A DNA stretch of 64,000 bases from Halicephalobus mephisto (Eukaryota > Nematoda > Chromadorea > Rhabditida > Panagrolaimidae), in NCBI GenBank assembly GCA_009193035.1, contig SWDT01000187.1:1-64000 (forward strand). The letters are read 5' to 3'. The position numbers and the translations under genes were made by a program. Below, piece by piece: positions 19,701 to 29,531 of the stretch. Each line of letters opens with the position of its first letter. Within the stretch, counting starts at the first letter, position 1. A model generated the notes under the pieces. The model ran no database searches. It was not told the DNA's origin and worked only from the letters and a program-made list of their open reading frames with translations.

Positions 19701-22653
19701 AAACTATTCAATTCAATAAATAAAATTCAAATATTTTTAAAAATAAAAACCAATGCAAAAATTCTTCAAAAACCCACTGGAGTAGTTTCATAGATTGGGA
19801 TTTCGATATTATACAAGTTATAATATCTTGTATGAATACAGTATACCATATGAGTTATAATATCTTATACGAATACAATATGCAGTATAAGTTACGATAT
19901 CTTGTATGAATACAGTATACTAAAGAGATATAATATCTTGTATGAATACAGTATACCATATAAATTATAATATCTTATATGAATACAGTATACCTTATGA
20001 GATATGATATCTTATATGGATACAGTATACCTTGAGATATGATATCTTATATGGATACAGTATACCTTGAGATATGATATCCTATACCAATACAGTATAC
20101 CGTGTAAATTATAATATCTTATGAATACAGTATACTTTATGAGTTATAATACCTTATATGAATACAGTATACTGTATCAACATGACATCTTATATGAATA
20201 CAGTATACTGTATGGATTATGGTATACCGTATATCATGGCATCTTATGTAACTAGTTCTTAAAAACTCCTACAGATAATTTCAATCAATAAAAAAGACAA
20301 AATGGAGACTGAAAAGCATCAAAAATGGATCTGTTAGTCTGGCAAATCAAGTCAATGAATCTTGTTCCGTTTGGTCGAACTGCTTTCTTCGCAAAATTAA
20401 TTGCTTTCATCGAGTCCTCGATTGACTTTTCGCAGCATTGGTTCCTTTATGCTTTGACCAACAGCAGGACTTCACTTTGATCGAGCTCAGAAAATTCGAA
20501 TTAACGCATTTTGTTTCGCCAACAGTCGCAATTTCAATCTTATCGGCAAGATCAAAGGAAATTTGACAAGGTAGAAAAATTTTAAATTAAACCAACCATG
20601 ATCGAAACCATGTCGTAGATGAGGTGGGAGATTGAAGGGATATGACGAGGGAGCTGGACCCGGCACCTGCAAAATTGATGGATAATTGTTTGGTAATCCG
20701 AAAGTTGTGGAAGATAATTTTTAGGACTTTGGGGATTTCCTAACACCTACGTGATCTTGGTTTGAGTCTTTTTAGATTGATTTGGGTAATTGTAGGACAT
20801 TTGAGAATTTTCTAACATTTGCGAAATCCCGATTTAGATTTTTTTAGACAAGTTTAGATCATTCCAGAATATTCGAAAATTGTTTCACGCAGATAATGTT
20901 ACTGATTTCAGTCATTGTAAGACATTTGAAAATCTTCTAACATTTATGAAATCCCGATTTAGATCTTTTTAGACAAGTTTAGGCCATTCCAGAATATTCG
21001 AAAATTATTTCACGCTGATAATGCTCCTGATTTCAGTCATTGTAGGACATTTGAGTATTTTCTAACATTTGCGAAATCCCGATTTAGATCTTTTTAGACA
21101 AGTTTAGATCATTCCAGAATATTCGAAAATTGTTTTACGTAGATAATGTTACTGATTTCAGTCATTGTAAGACATTTGAATATTTTCTAACATTTGTGAA
21201 ATCCTGATTTAGGTCTTTTTAGATTAGTCCAGAACCATCTAGACCACTCGGAAATCCTCTAGCATTTATGAGTTAGGTCCTCCTAAACTAAACCGGAACC
21301 ATCTAGACCACTCGGAAATTTTTTGACATCTATGTGTTCTTAATTTAGGTCCTTTTGGACTAGATCAGAAGCATTCAGAAATCCTCTACACACAAAAAAG
21401 TAACTTTTAACTCAGTAATAATTGCGAAATGTGACGGTTTTGTCACATTTCGCAATTGTTAGGAAACCAAAAGTTAGACTTTTTTGTGAACTTAATTTAA
21501 CTATACATTGAATATAATGTATCTGATAAATCAGAGTTATTTTAATATATCCATATATCATATGGAATCCACAGATATGAACAAAAAAAGTGTAACTTTT
21601 AATTCAATAACAAATGCAAATCATCATTATTATTTTTAAGTTTTCGTCATAAATTTTAAGTATTCCTAAAAATATGACGATTTTGTCACATTTCGCAATT
21701 GTTAAGAAACCAAAAGTGAGACTTTTTTGTGAACTTAATTTAACTATACATTGAATATAATGTATCTGATAAATCAGAGCTATTTTAATATATCCATATA
21801 TCATATGGAATCCACAGATATCAACACAAAAAAGTGTAACTTTTAATTCAATAACAAATGCAAATCATCATTATTATTTTTAAGTTTTCGTCATAAATTT
21901 TAAGTATTCCTAAAAATGTGACGATTTTGTCACATTTCGCAATTATTACAAAATCAAAAAATAGACTTTTTTGTGTATAAAAACCAAATTCTCCGGCTAG
22001 AAATACGATATTTGAGTAGCATTTTACAATATTTTTAATTTACGCAAAATTATATTTTTAAAATTATGTAATTTTTTATAAATTGATATTTTACGTAAAT
22101 TTGTGATTTTTTGCATTAATTTCGTAAAAATATAAAATTAAAACACACTTACCATGTGTCTTAGATTCCTTGAGAATCCACTGCTGGCACCGTCGGAATT
22201 GTTGGATCCATCTGTGGTTAATAAAAATAATTCAAATTGTCCGTTCATGGATTTGAAAAGTCTCTGATTGTCGTCTCTGATTTCGGCTTTGACTTCTCCT
22301 CCAACTTCTGGATCGATGGATTTACAGTAAAATTTGTAATTTATTTTATTTAAAGTTTGTTTGAAATCCAATAATGTGATTCGATCAGGAGACACGGCGA
22401 CTTCGGTCATGTACGGTACTTGTTCGTCGTCAATATGGTAGTAAACTTTCGTTGTGGGATTTCCGTTGATTTTTTTAATTGAATTTTGACTTTTTTCAGA
22501 ATTTTCGGATTTTTTATCAACATCGTTGAAAAAATCAGAACTCGAAGCTACAGTATGGTGGTGATGATGACCGTTGGAGGTGTTTTTTTCGTTTAAATTT
22601 ATTTTTTCGACGGCAGTTACAGTTTCGTCTTCAGATCCATGTGAATCCGACAT
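10769..22653 (-). CDS. dsh: Dishevelled (Wnt pathway scaffold)
   Basis: Exons (minus): 22153-22653, 20597-20666, 14016-14094, 13722-13814, 12876-13675, 12380-12547, 11956-12308, 11165-11283 and 10769-10940; all phases agree, giving 784 residues. Exon 1 holds the DIX domain (KVYYHIDDEQVPY ... INYKFYCKS). Exon 5 has the basic/Ser linker, the PDZ domain (VTLNMDSVNFLGISIVGQS, GGAVALDGRIEAGDMILQVN) and the start of DEP. Exon 6 completes DEP (DLVDWLMDHVEGLGDRKDA). The last exon ends in the family's conserved tail LAASRQSFRIACGN ... EEFFIDHV. Dishevelled polymerises through DIX, binds Frizzled through DEP and PDZ, and relays canonical and planar-polarity Wnt signals in the cytoplasm. TTTTTTAG lies one base before the ATG, consistent with spliced-leader trans-splicing. 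Weak points: the acceptor at 13815 (AAAATGAG) is poor though in phase, and the exon at 20597-20666 rests on splice sites and phase alone. An ATG at 13816 could start a short form. Confidence 0.9.
14230..14552. repeat. Tandem repeat, about 72 bp, in dsh intron
   Basis: Four or more copies of a unit containing AATTGATATATGAATTTTTT and AGATAATCGAAGAAAATTAA. It overlaps the unspliced end of the 2-kb open exon. Confidence 0.8.
14455..16542 (-). CDS. Large open exon inside dishevelled intron: alternative dsh exon or nested gene
   Basis: A 2-kb open frame follows the acceptor CTTTTTAG at 16543. The first Met is at 16528-16530, 12 bases in. It encodes about 663 Ser/Lys/Thr-rich residues without a known domain: a charged start (VEERRKARDLAFWDRYEIKK), four 12-residue STVRPGTLK-type repeats (about 15740-15900), eight 11-residue SKFSSISK-type repeats (about 15095-15350), and a C-terminal part ending SADASFYLIG. 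There a GC-type donor (ATTG/GCAAGT at 14552) joins in phase to the dishevelled exon at 14094. Read on without splicing, it stops at 14455 within a minisatellite. Its length is 1 modulo 3, like the 70-nt exon at 20597-20666, so either could link the DIX exon to the rest. It may instead be a trans-spliced alternative first exon giving a DIX-less form, or a separate nested gene. Confidence 0.6.
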   Translation of the reverse strand, partial: FSKFMLLMPFTGTAKALVVDRPAVGRRLGETSSSSFHEIVEERRKARDLAFWDRYEIKKQQELEFRKSKTNSLLIKKDESSTSTVNPEGKRKPKTYVRKKTREFVESFLGPLKKEKSVRKTESLRVNGLAIVAPSNNSTTDKIILGSDQKLQKTRSGWLEVPDFKNNESNSPSDFAASESSHVSKKTFTTKRLSFVDEYGKLKLPFSQKKSIKNENSESTVRQGTLKSTESTVRPGTLKSTEPTVRPQTLKSTESTVRPGTLKPTVQPSEGLDSKGSKKSKLSLTSKKSESTVTLRRFSKTAEFTVDRPEVEDKSKENSKTAKKSKLSLTLKKEKSKKSPESETTFKISEKFQSTVTSKSSENLQSEKIKENSKKLSLNLKKENSKKTSSESRPLETPDSKFSSISKMEDSKFSSISKMEDSEFSPTSKISNSEFSSISKISDSKFPPISKTSNSNFSPISKISNSNFSPISKISDSEFPPISIIVPTPPADKTQNFMEILKTISPPATIPPSLLEPPFSKNLNSKRFSFSKSRLSQTFDFSTSANDYTTAEEGEISIQVPESLKNKTSSLKNLEVSENSESTVPKEEPKKKIPGVETGSLADIVKRRPKKYFHSHTTSTYDPEASEKVKDASERRRLIGFLHRTSHLSLTSELSADASFYLIGKFHSRKTEFIYQFLRLSPKFILKKNSYINFL
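16590..17360. repeat. Tandem repeat, about 62 bp, about 12 copies
   Basis: Units alternate AGGTCTTAGCACGACTTC, TACAGTATCAGATAG and GTCTTAATAAAATTTC with TACAGTAACAAAG. It lies directly upstream (transcript sense) of the 2-kb exon in the dishevelled intron. Confidence 0.85.
17660..18105. repeat. MITE family R2, copy 1
   Basis: Ends in ACAAAAAACGTAACTTTTTG and, at about 18085, AAAGTTACGTTTTTTTGT. Inside it has GCGAAATGTGACAAAATCGT and a TATATGGATATATTAAAATA block. It is an inverted copy of 21392-21978. Confidence 0.75.
18490..18970. repeat. Dispersed repeat family R1, further copies
   Basis: 18490-18705 matches 10075-10290 in direct orientation. Shorter, more diverged copies follow at about 18716 and 18832 (ATATCAGGAACTGTAGAATA). 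Confidence 0.75.
18971..19800. repeat. dsh intron segment with 88-bp tandem repeat
   Basis: CCTATCATTCCTTTTTTATC recurs at 19227, 19315 and 19403 (period 88 bp), each copy followed by CCAGTGCGGGTCAATTTTGG. Degenerate copies continue to about 19640. The flanks are plain AT-rich intron. Confidence 0.8.
19800..20245. repeat. Tandem repeat, about 40 bp, about 11 copies
   Basis: Unit approximately ATAATATCTTGTATGAATAC followed by AGTATACCATATGAGTT, with units diverging towards the right. Confidence 0.8.
20750..21380. repeat. Tandem repeat, about 123 bp, about 5 copies
   Basis: Units carry GTCATTGTAAGACATTTGA, GAAATCCCGATTTAGATCTT and CCAGAATATTCGAAAATT. The array ends next to MITE R2 copy 2. Confidence 0.75.
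21392..21978. repeat. MITE family R2, copy 2 (internally duplicated)
   Basis: Begins CACAAAAAAGTAACTTTTAA and ends AGACTTTTTTGTGTA. It holds two direct copies (about 21480-21715 and 21716-21955) of the block found inverted at 17660-18105. A short perfect palindrome, GCGAAATGTGACGGTTTTGT / CACATTTCGC, lies at about 21424-21460. Confidence 0.75.
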
Positions 22654-22662
22654 TCTAAAAAA
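22654..22662 (-). promoter_or_regulatory. Probable trans-splice acceptor of dsh
   Basis: TTTTTTAG immediately precedes A-ATG. This is the usual layout of nematode spliced-leader acceptors, with essentially no 5' UTR. Confidence 0.55.
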
Positions 22663-24940
22663 TTTAAAATTTAAAAAATTTAAAAAATTCAAAAATTTAA
22701 AAAATTTAAAATTTAAAATTTAAAAAATTTAAAATTTAAAATTTAAAAAAAATAAAAATCAATAAATTCGGAAAATTTAAAAACACGGAAAATCTTTGGA
22801 AATTTTTTTGTTAAAAAGCTCGAAAAACCAGATAACGGAGCAATAAACACGAGATACAATCAGAATTTTCATTTTCCCATGTTTTGTTGATTTTACAAAA
22901 TAAGATTAAAATTTCGTCAAAATAGTAAATTTCAAAATTTTTTGAAAATTTCATATTTCAAAATTTCTTAGGATTTAAAAAGTTGGAATATTCTGGAATC
23001 CAATAAGAAGTTTTAGAATCTCCCAGAATCTTGTGAAAATTTCTGAAATTATCCAGAATCTCATGAAATATTTCAGAATCTTCTAAAATCCAGTGAAATA
23101 TTTCTGAAATTATCCAGAATCTTGTGAAATATTTCAGAATCTTCCAGAATCTTGTGAAATGTTTCAGAACCTAATATAATGGTTCCTGAGAACTTTGAAA
23201 TTCTTATAGTTTCTTAAACCTTCTAGAATCCTGTGAAAATTCCTGAAATTTTTCTAGAATTTCATAAAATATTTCACAATTCTCCAGAATCTAGTAAAGA
23301 CTTCTGAAATCTTCCAGAATCTAGTGAAGAATTCAGAATCTTCCAGAATTTTATAGACTTCTAAAAAATTTCAACTTCAGAATCTTCCCAGCATTTTCTG
23401 AAGACTTCTGAAATCTTCCAGAATCCTAAACTTGCAAAAATTCATCTCAAAACAATTCCGTAAAAATTTTCAAATTTCATAATATTATAATTGAAAAATA
23501 GTTTTTCATCTGAAAAATTTTAAATAAGAAAATTAAATTATAAAAGTGTTAATAAGTCCACAGAGTCAGAAATGTAAAATTTTCGGACTCAATCAACCGA
23601 AGAAAAAAAATAAGTTTTGAAAAAAGTTGAAAACAAAATTCCCCAAAGACTCCAAAAAGCGTGAAGAAGAAAAGTGCCGGAAGATGAGACCAGCTCCATC
23701 GAGTTTGCAAAAATATATAAAACTTCAAACAATATTAACCATTTCAACATCGAAACTATTATAAAAAATTCTGATTTTTTATAAAATTATTCCAAAAAAT
23801 TTTTAAATTAAAAATAATCTTCAAAATTTTAGAAAATTCTAAAAATATTTATAAAATTAAAATTATAAAAATACGAAAATTAAAAACCTCATTTTTTATG
23901 AAATTTTGGAGGATTTTAGAATGATAAAATAGAATCTTAAAAAGTTAAAAATCTCCAAAAAATTTCAAATTTTTATTGAATTTTGGAAAATTATAGAATA
24001 TTCAAATAAAAAATAAATTTTTAAATTTAAAAAAAAATTTAAATTTTAAAGAAATTTTTAAACTAAAAAAAATTTTTAAATTTTAAAAAAGATTTAAATT
24101 TTAGAAAATTACAGAATTATATTCAGTAAAAACTGAGTAAAAATTGCTGACAAGACAAAAACTAAGCTTGTCGGCGATTAGAACTGCTAAAAGAACAGCA
24201 AACGAGAAAACAACTGACTTTTAAGAAGACAACGATATAATTCATCTATCAAAAAATAAGGTAATCGGATTGATGAATAATTTTTTTCTGAACACGTTAG
24301 AGTTACCGATCAATCGATATCAGTGACATAAAAAGGCGCGAAAAACAATTTGGCCTTCAAAAAATAAAAAAAATTAAAAATTAAATTTTTAAAAAAATAA
24401 AAAAGATTAAAATTTTAAAAAAAAATTAAAAATTAAGATTTAAGAAAAATTAAAAAGATTAAAATTTAAAAAAAATTAAAAATTAAATTTTTAAAAAAAT
24501 TAAAAAGATTAAAATTTTTAAAAAAAAATTAAAAATTAAATTTTTAATTTAAAGAAAATTTAAAAATTAAAATTTAAAAAAAATTAAAAATTATAATTTA
24601 AATAAAAAAAATTAAATTTTAAATTAAAAAAATCAAAAATTAAGATTTTTAAAAAATTAAAAATTAAATTTTAAATTAAAAAATTAAATTTTAAATTTAA
24701 AAAGATTAAAAATTAATTTTAAATTTTAAAAAATTATAAAAATTTAATTTAGAAAAATTTTTAATTTTAATTTTTAACTTTTTTTTTGAAAGAAATTCAG
24801 AATTCTAAACCCCAGGTGTCCTTGATTGAAAAACAAAAATGATAAATGACAAAAATTAATTTTAAATTCTCCAAAATTTTGCACAAAAACAAAAAATAAT
24901 TGTTTTACATAAATCTTTTTAAAAAATAAAAATCTCAAGA
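22663..24940. other. AT-rich spacer upstream of dsh
   Basis: 22990-23430 is a loose tandem repeat of TTCAGAATCTTCCAGAATCT-type words. 24340-24790 is almost pure A/T low complexity (AAATTAAAATTTTTAAAA). One less AT-rich patch at 24130-24330 has no long frame. Dishevelled promoter elements may lie here but none is recognisable. Confidence 0.5.
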
Positions 24941-25055
24941 AAATTCAAAAAACAGGTCAAAACTGGTAATGAAATAAAAATTTTCTTTTGGCCAAGAAAA
25001 ATGGAAAAAATGGCACGGACAGACAGAAGCGCACTTGAAGGAAAAACTGACCAGA

Positions 25056-25373
25056 ATGAGCCAGTTCTGCGCGAAGACAAGTTCGGTTTTCTTGTGCATC
25101 CTCTTTTGCCATCTTCAACAAAGAAGAAAACTGGCCAATCGATCGGACCAGCGAGAGCCACAGCTTGCTGGTTTCGCTTTCTTCGATGAGGATTGTCTGT
25201 CCTCACGCGCTACGCTATTTTTCTCACTTTGGCAAGTCTGGCCTAAACTATTTCTTTCTGAATTGAAACAGAGACCAGCTGCTCGGATGAGCAAAATAGG
25301 AAAATCGGGCGGCTGCTCGGAACACTTGTTTCGCGGATGTTGTCCAACTCCGGGTTTGGATAATTGCAATTAA
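25056..25373 (+). CDS. Possible small secreted Cys-rich peptide (uncertain)
   Basis: This is an island of higher GC in AT-rich spacer. From the Met at 25056 the frame gives 105 residues with a signal-like start (SSVFLCILFCHLQQ), a basic middle part and a Cys-rich end GGCSEHLFRGCCPTPGLDNCN without its first residue, then TAA. The C-CC-C spacing matches no family that I can name. The minus strand also has an 84-codon open frame here (25115-25369), so coding direction is not certain. An AAACAG acceptor at about 25270 could mean that only the last part is an exon. Treat it as a hypothesis: small peptide precursor, 5' exon of an unknown gene, or non-coding. Confidence 0.3.
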   Translation: MSQFCAKTSSVFLCILFCHLQQRRKLANRSDQREPQLAGFAFFDEDCLSSRATLFFSLWQVWPKLFLSELKQRPAARMSKIGKSGGCSEHLFRGCCPTPGLDNCN

Positions 25374-25479
25374 CTCATCCTGGATGCTTCACTGGAGAAA
25401 TTAAAATTTTAAAAGCATCAAATTTTCTGTTAAAATATATAAAAATCAAAGAAAATCAGAATGTTGGGGAGTTAATAAA

Positions 25480-25870
25480 GAACATTGTTACGAAATTTCA
25501 GAACTTCTTAGAAATCACACTTTTATAAAAATTACGAAATTTCAGAACTTCTTAGAAATCACACTTTTATAAAAATTACGAAATTTCAAAACTTGTCAGA
25601 AATCACACTATTGCAAAAATTACGAAATTTCAAAACTTGTTAGAAATCACACTTTTATAAAAATTACGAAATTTCAGAACTTGTTAGAAATAACACTTTT
25701 ATAAAAATTACGAAATTATCTCAACACGAAATTCCAGAACTTGTCAGAAATCACATTATTGTAAAAATTACAAAATTATCCCAACACAAAATTTCAGAAC
25801 TTGTCAGAAATCACACTTTTATAAAAATTACGAAATTCCAGAATTTCTTAGAAATTACACTATTATAAAA
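25480..25870. repeat. Tandem repeat, about 45 bp, about 9 copies
   Basis: Unit approximately ACGAAATTTCAGAACTTCTT followed by AGAAATCACACTTTTATAAAAATT. Copies vary by small deletions. Confidence 0.85.
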
Positions 25871-26907
25871 CTTAAAAATAAAAATCGCAAAATGTTTTGA
25901 ACATAAATTTCCAGTTTTCTAGAAACTTCAAAAATCCTAAATTTTAAATGTTTTAATTTTTTATTAATTCTGGAATGTTCTGAAATTTTTATGATTCTCA
26001 AAATTTTCAAAACTTATTAGATTCCGGAAAATTCAATAGGATTATAATCTAGAGATTTAAAATTTATAATTTTCAACAAAGAAAGTAAAATTCAAAAAAG
26101 ATCAAATTTCAAAATATAACTTTGAAACTCGGAAGTTTTACTTTTCTCACCCAAAATTTTACTTTTTTTTGGGTTTTCTCAAGATTTAGATTTTAAAAAA
26201 CTTTAATTAGAAGTTTCCAGAATTTAGAAAATTTTAAGTTTCCAGAATTTAGAAAATTTTTAGTTTTTAGAATTCAGAAAATTTTAAATTTTTAGAATCC
26301 AGAAAATTTTAAGTTTCCAAAATCCAGTAGAAATTTTAAGTTTCCAGAATTCAGAAAATTTTAAGTTTCCAGAATCCAGTAGAAATTTTAAATATCCAAT
26401 AAAAAATTCTGAAACCTTTAAGAATTTCACGAAGGTTTCTGAAGCTTTCTGGAATATCTAGAAAGTTTTTGATTCTTCTAGAAACTTGGAGAAAATTTCG
26501 GAATTTCGAAGCTTTCCAGAATCCAATATGACGGAGAACACGACGCGAATTAATTCCTATTTCGGAATTCCTGAAAAAACTACGGTAGAAATCTGTGCGG
26601 GAGTTTGAAAATGCGCTTAATTTTGCATTGTTTCGTAATCGTTGAGTTTGTAGTAAATTAAATCCAGTCCTAAGTGCTTCTCAAAAGCAATCAGTACCGT
26701 AACACAATGTGAACTTCTGGAACTTCTTAGAATACAGTATAAACTCCTAAATTTAAAACTTCAAAATTCTTAAAATTCATTTCAAAAAAATTCCACAACA
26801 TTCGTTTATAATTTTTATAACATTTTAATTTCGAAATAAACATCTAAACCGAATTTATATCTTAGGAAAATTCCGCGATAACGTCCGATTTTAATTTCTA
26901 TAATGGC
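25871..26907. other. AT-rich spacer
   Basis: 26190-26400 holds short tandem copies of TTTAAGTTTCCAGAATTCAG-like sequence. No coding signal seen. Confidence 0.5.
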
Positions 26908-27177
26908 ATGATTTTCCAAACAAAATTCATCTGGCCAAGAACCATCCCAATTTTCGGAGCAGATGTTCGATACAATTTGCATTCAATCAAGACGGGATCG
27001 AGTCTCTCAAGTCCCAACAGTATCGGACACAAAAAATTAGAGATCGCGTCAGAGGTCCTGGGACACTCGAAAACGTCTTTGGATTTTTGTTTAACACTTT
27101 ACGACATGAAAGAAATCCGTCGACAAGTAAGAAAACAAACATTAATGTTCGACATTGAAACATGGGATTTTCATTAA
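26908..27177 (+). CDS. Hypothetical 89-residue ORF, convergent with eIF4E-like gene
   Basis: This open frame has balanced composition, unlike the surrounding spacer, and contains KTGSSLSSPNSIGHKKLEIA and a charged C terminus (MKEIRRQVRKQTLMFDIE). I recognise no domain. No convincing splice acceptor precedes it. Its TAA (27175-27177) overlaps the stop codon of the minus-strand eIF4E-like gene. It may be a small gene, the last exon of one, or a decayed element fragment. Confidence 0.3.
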   Translation: MIFQTKFIWPRTIPIFGADVRYNLHSIKTGSSLSSPNSIGHKKLEIASEVLGHSKTSLDFCLTLYDMKEIRRQVRKQTLMFDIETWDFH

Positions 27178-29155
27178 ATTAAAACTTCCTTATCCGGGTC
27201 GTCGTAAGGATAGGTTTTGATCAGGAGGGATTCGAGGTCGGGGAACTTGAGCAATATCGTTTCTTTCAACTTCGCAGCTATGTTTATGGCTATTTCCATG
27301 TTGAGGACAGAAAGTCCCAATTTTTCGGGATAGATAAACGTACAAATCTGAAAATATTCAATATAACGAAATTAACTTTTTAATCAACATACAGTAGCCG
27401 AAAAGTCTTTTGGATTATATTTCGCAACGACTCCATCGATGATTTCAGTATAAGAAGAAATTCCTTTTTTTTTTAATTCTTCAAAAATATTACAAATTTC
27501 ATCATTCCATTCGTTTTCTGTCACTGGGAACTTAGTCTCCAGAATACAACAGCCATCTTCCATCTTCGGGAAGTCGTTACGGTAGATAATCACTGATCCT
27601 TCATCCAATTTCAGATTAAATAAATCAGGAAGATTATAGTTTTCATATTTGATGGAATCATTGTCCATCAATATACCCGTAGAAAAATCTTTGTTTTTTT
27701 TAAATCCATTTTTGTCATTAATAAACTTCTCTGATTTCATGTTGATCAATTTACCAAAGGTGTCAGAGATATCTGTTGGCATATCTTTGGATCTTGACCA
27801 AACACGAACAAACCGTCGATTGGAAACATGGATTCCGTTGATGTCTTTGTTATTGAATAATTCATTTTTCGAAAATGTAATAAAAAAATTTCTAATGTCT
27901 TCGAAATTCTCAAATTCTCCACATAGTTGCTCATGATTGGTTTCGGATTTTAAACTTCTCCCTTGCCGGAAGAGAGCTATACAATAATCCGATTTTTTTA
28001 TTTTCTCCATCACCCGTTCCAGCGTTGGATTTGCTCTGTCAATGATGATTTCGTCATTCAATTTTTCTTCATTTTGTTCTTTTATTTCGAACAAATCCCA
28101 TCCATCAAAGCTCTGTTGGTCATTTTGCGGATCTACAGGGACAGAATTTTGATCATTTTTAAATTCTTCCCAAAAAATCTTGCTATCCGGAAAGATAATT
28201 TCTTCAATTTCCTTCCTAATCCAGTTTAGGATTTTTTTATCTCTGGTCATTACCCATACTGCGAATTTCTTAAAAAACTACAAAGTTAAAAAATAAAATA
28301 TATCAACTCACTTTTTTTCTATTTATGTAGATTCCTGATATATTGACATCATTAAAAAGTTTACTATTTCTAAATTTTTTCAAAGTACTTTTCAGAAATC
28401 TCAAAGGATATTTCGTAGTAAATCGTCCAATGTTTTTAGTGTCTTCGTAGGCGGGCCATATACCTCTTTTAAAAATTGCGAAAGATTGTTTTGGACAGTC
28501 GTTATCCATGATATCCTCATTACTCATAATGCTTCCAATAGAAGGATCGAAATCGATCACATTCATCCTTTCTTTCCATTCGAGAATGTGGTTATTTTCC
28601 ATTTTGATAAAGTCCCATCCATCAAAGGCCCATTGGTCATCTTGCGGATCTCCAATGGCAGAATTTTGATCATTTTTAAATTCTTCCCAAGAAATCCTGC
28701 TATCCGGAGGGACGATTTCTTCAATTTTTTTTCTGATTTCATTTAAGATTTTTTTATTTTTGGTTGTTGTCCATACTTGAAATTCCTTTAAAATAAATTG
28801 TAAAATAAATAAATAAAATACATTAACTTACGTTTTTTTTGTTTATGTAGATTCCCGATATATTCTTTTCGTTAAAAAGTTTACTATTTCTAAATTTTTC
28901 CAAAGTATTTTTCAGGGATTCTGGAGAATATTTTATGATGAACCGTCCAATGTTTTTAGTGTCTTCGTAAGCAGGGCGGAAACCTCTTTTAAAAACTGCA
29001 AAGCTTTTTTTTGGACAACTACGATCTATAATTTCTTCATCATTCAGAATACTATCCACAGAAGGATCAGAATCGACCACAGTCATCCTATTCTTCCATT
29101 CGGTGTCAGACTTGTGGTCGAACTCAATGACATCCCAGCCATCGAAAATATTCAT
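27174..29155 (-). CDS. Tandem eIF4E-like repeat protein (four divergent domains)
   Basis: Exons: 28832-29155, 28312-28785, 27393-28268 and 27174-27347; all introns are phase 0, giving 615 residues. Domains 1 (about 4-140) and 2 (about 162-295) each follow the eIF4E pattern: WDxIxF strand, EWKxRM, then SFAxFKRG, the cap-pocket loop PAYEDTKNIGRF (family: PMWEDxxNxxGG), then SGIYIN and xVW. The first pocket Trp is kept (W20, W178), the second is Tyr (Y63, Y221), and the following Glu is kept (E64, E222). Domain 3 (about 319-440) retains SDYCIALFRQG ... INGIHV ... RVWSR but has Lys-Ser instead of Trp/Tyr. Domain 4 (about 488-590) is the most diverged. The intron after GIYIN is at the same site in domains 1 and 2, so they arose by segment duplication, and the linker WEEFKNDQNS is duplicated too. 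eIF4E binds the mRNA 5' cap; whether this protein can is unknown. No acceptor lies just upstream of the ATG, so an earlier exon is possible. Confidence 0.72.
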
Positions 29156-29531
29156 TATTTTATGAAATAAAAAGTAGATGAAACAAGAAAGAAATAGTCA
29201 ATAAAGGTGTGTTTCATCCGTAACGTTATCATAATGTTAGTTCCCGAACAGCCACTATCCTAAAAAGGAAAACTGCTAGAGGAAAGTATTGATCAAAAAG
29301 AACAAGATAACAAAACCCAATGTTCAAAATCAAGCAAATGTAAAAATTCAAGGATAGATAAATTAAAAAGTCCAAAAATAGACAAGTAATCATTTTGGGA
29401 TTGTGAAGATGAGGAAATTTTCCGGGGGTTTTCTTATTTAAATGGAGTTGTGAGGGTTTACATATGTTAGATCGTCATGGACCGAGCTGGTTCGTAAGAA
29501 AAGTGGGAAATAAAGTATCCTAGTTTGTTAT
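29156..29531. other. Upstream region of eIF4E-like gene
   Basis: AT-rich, with no clear promoter motif or exon. It ends at a solo LTR. Confidence 0.4.
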
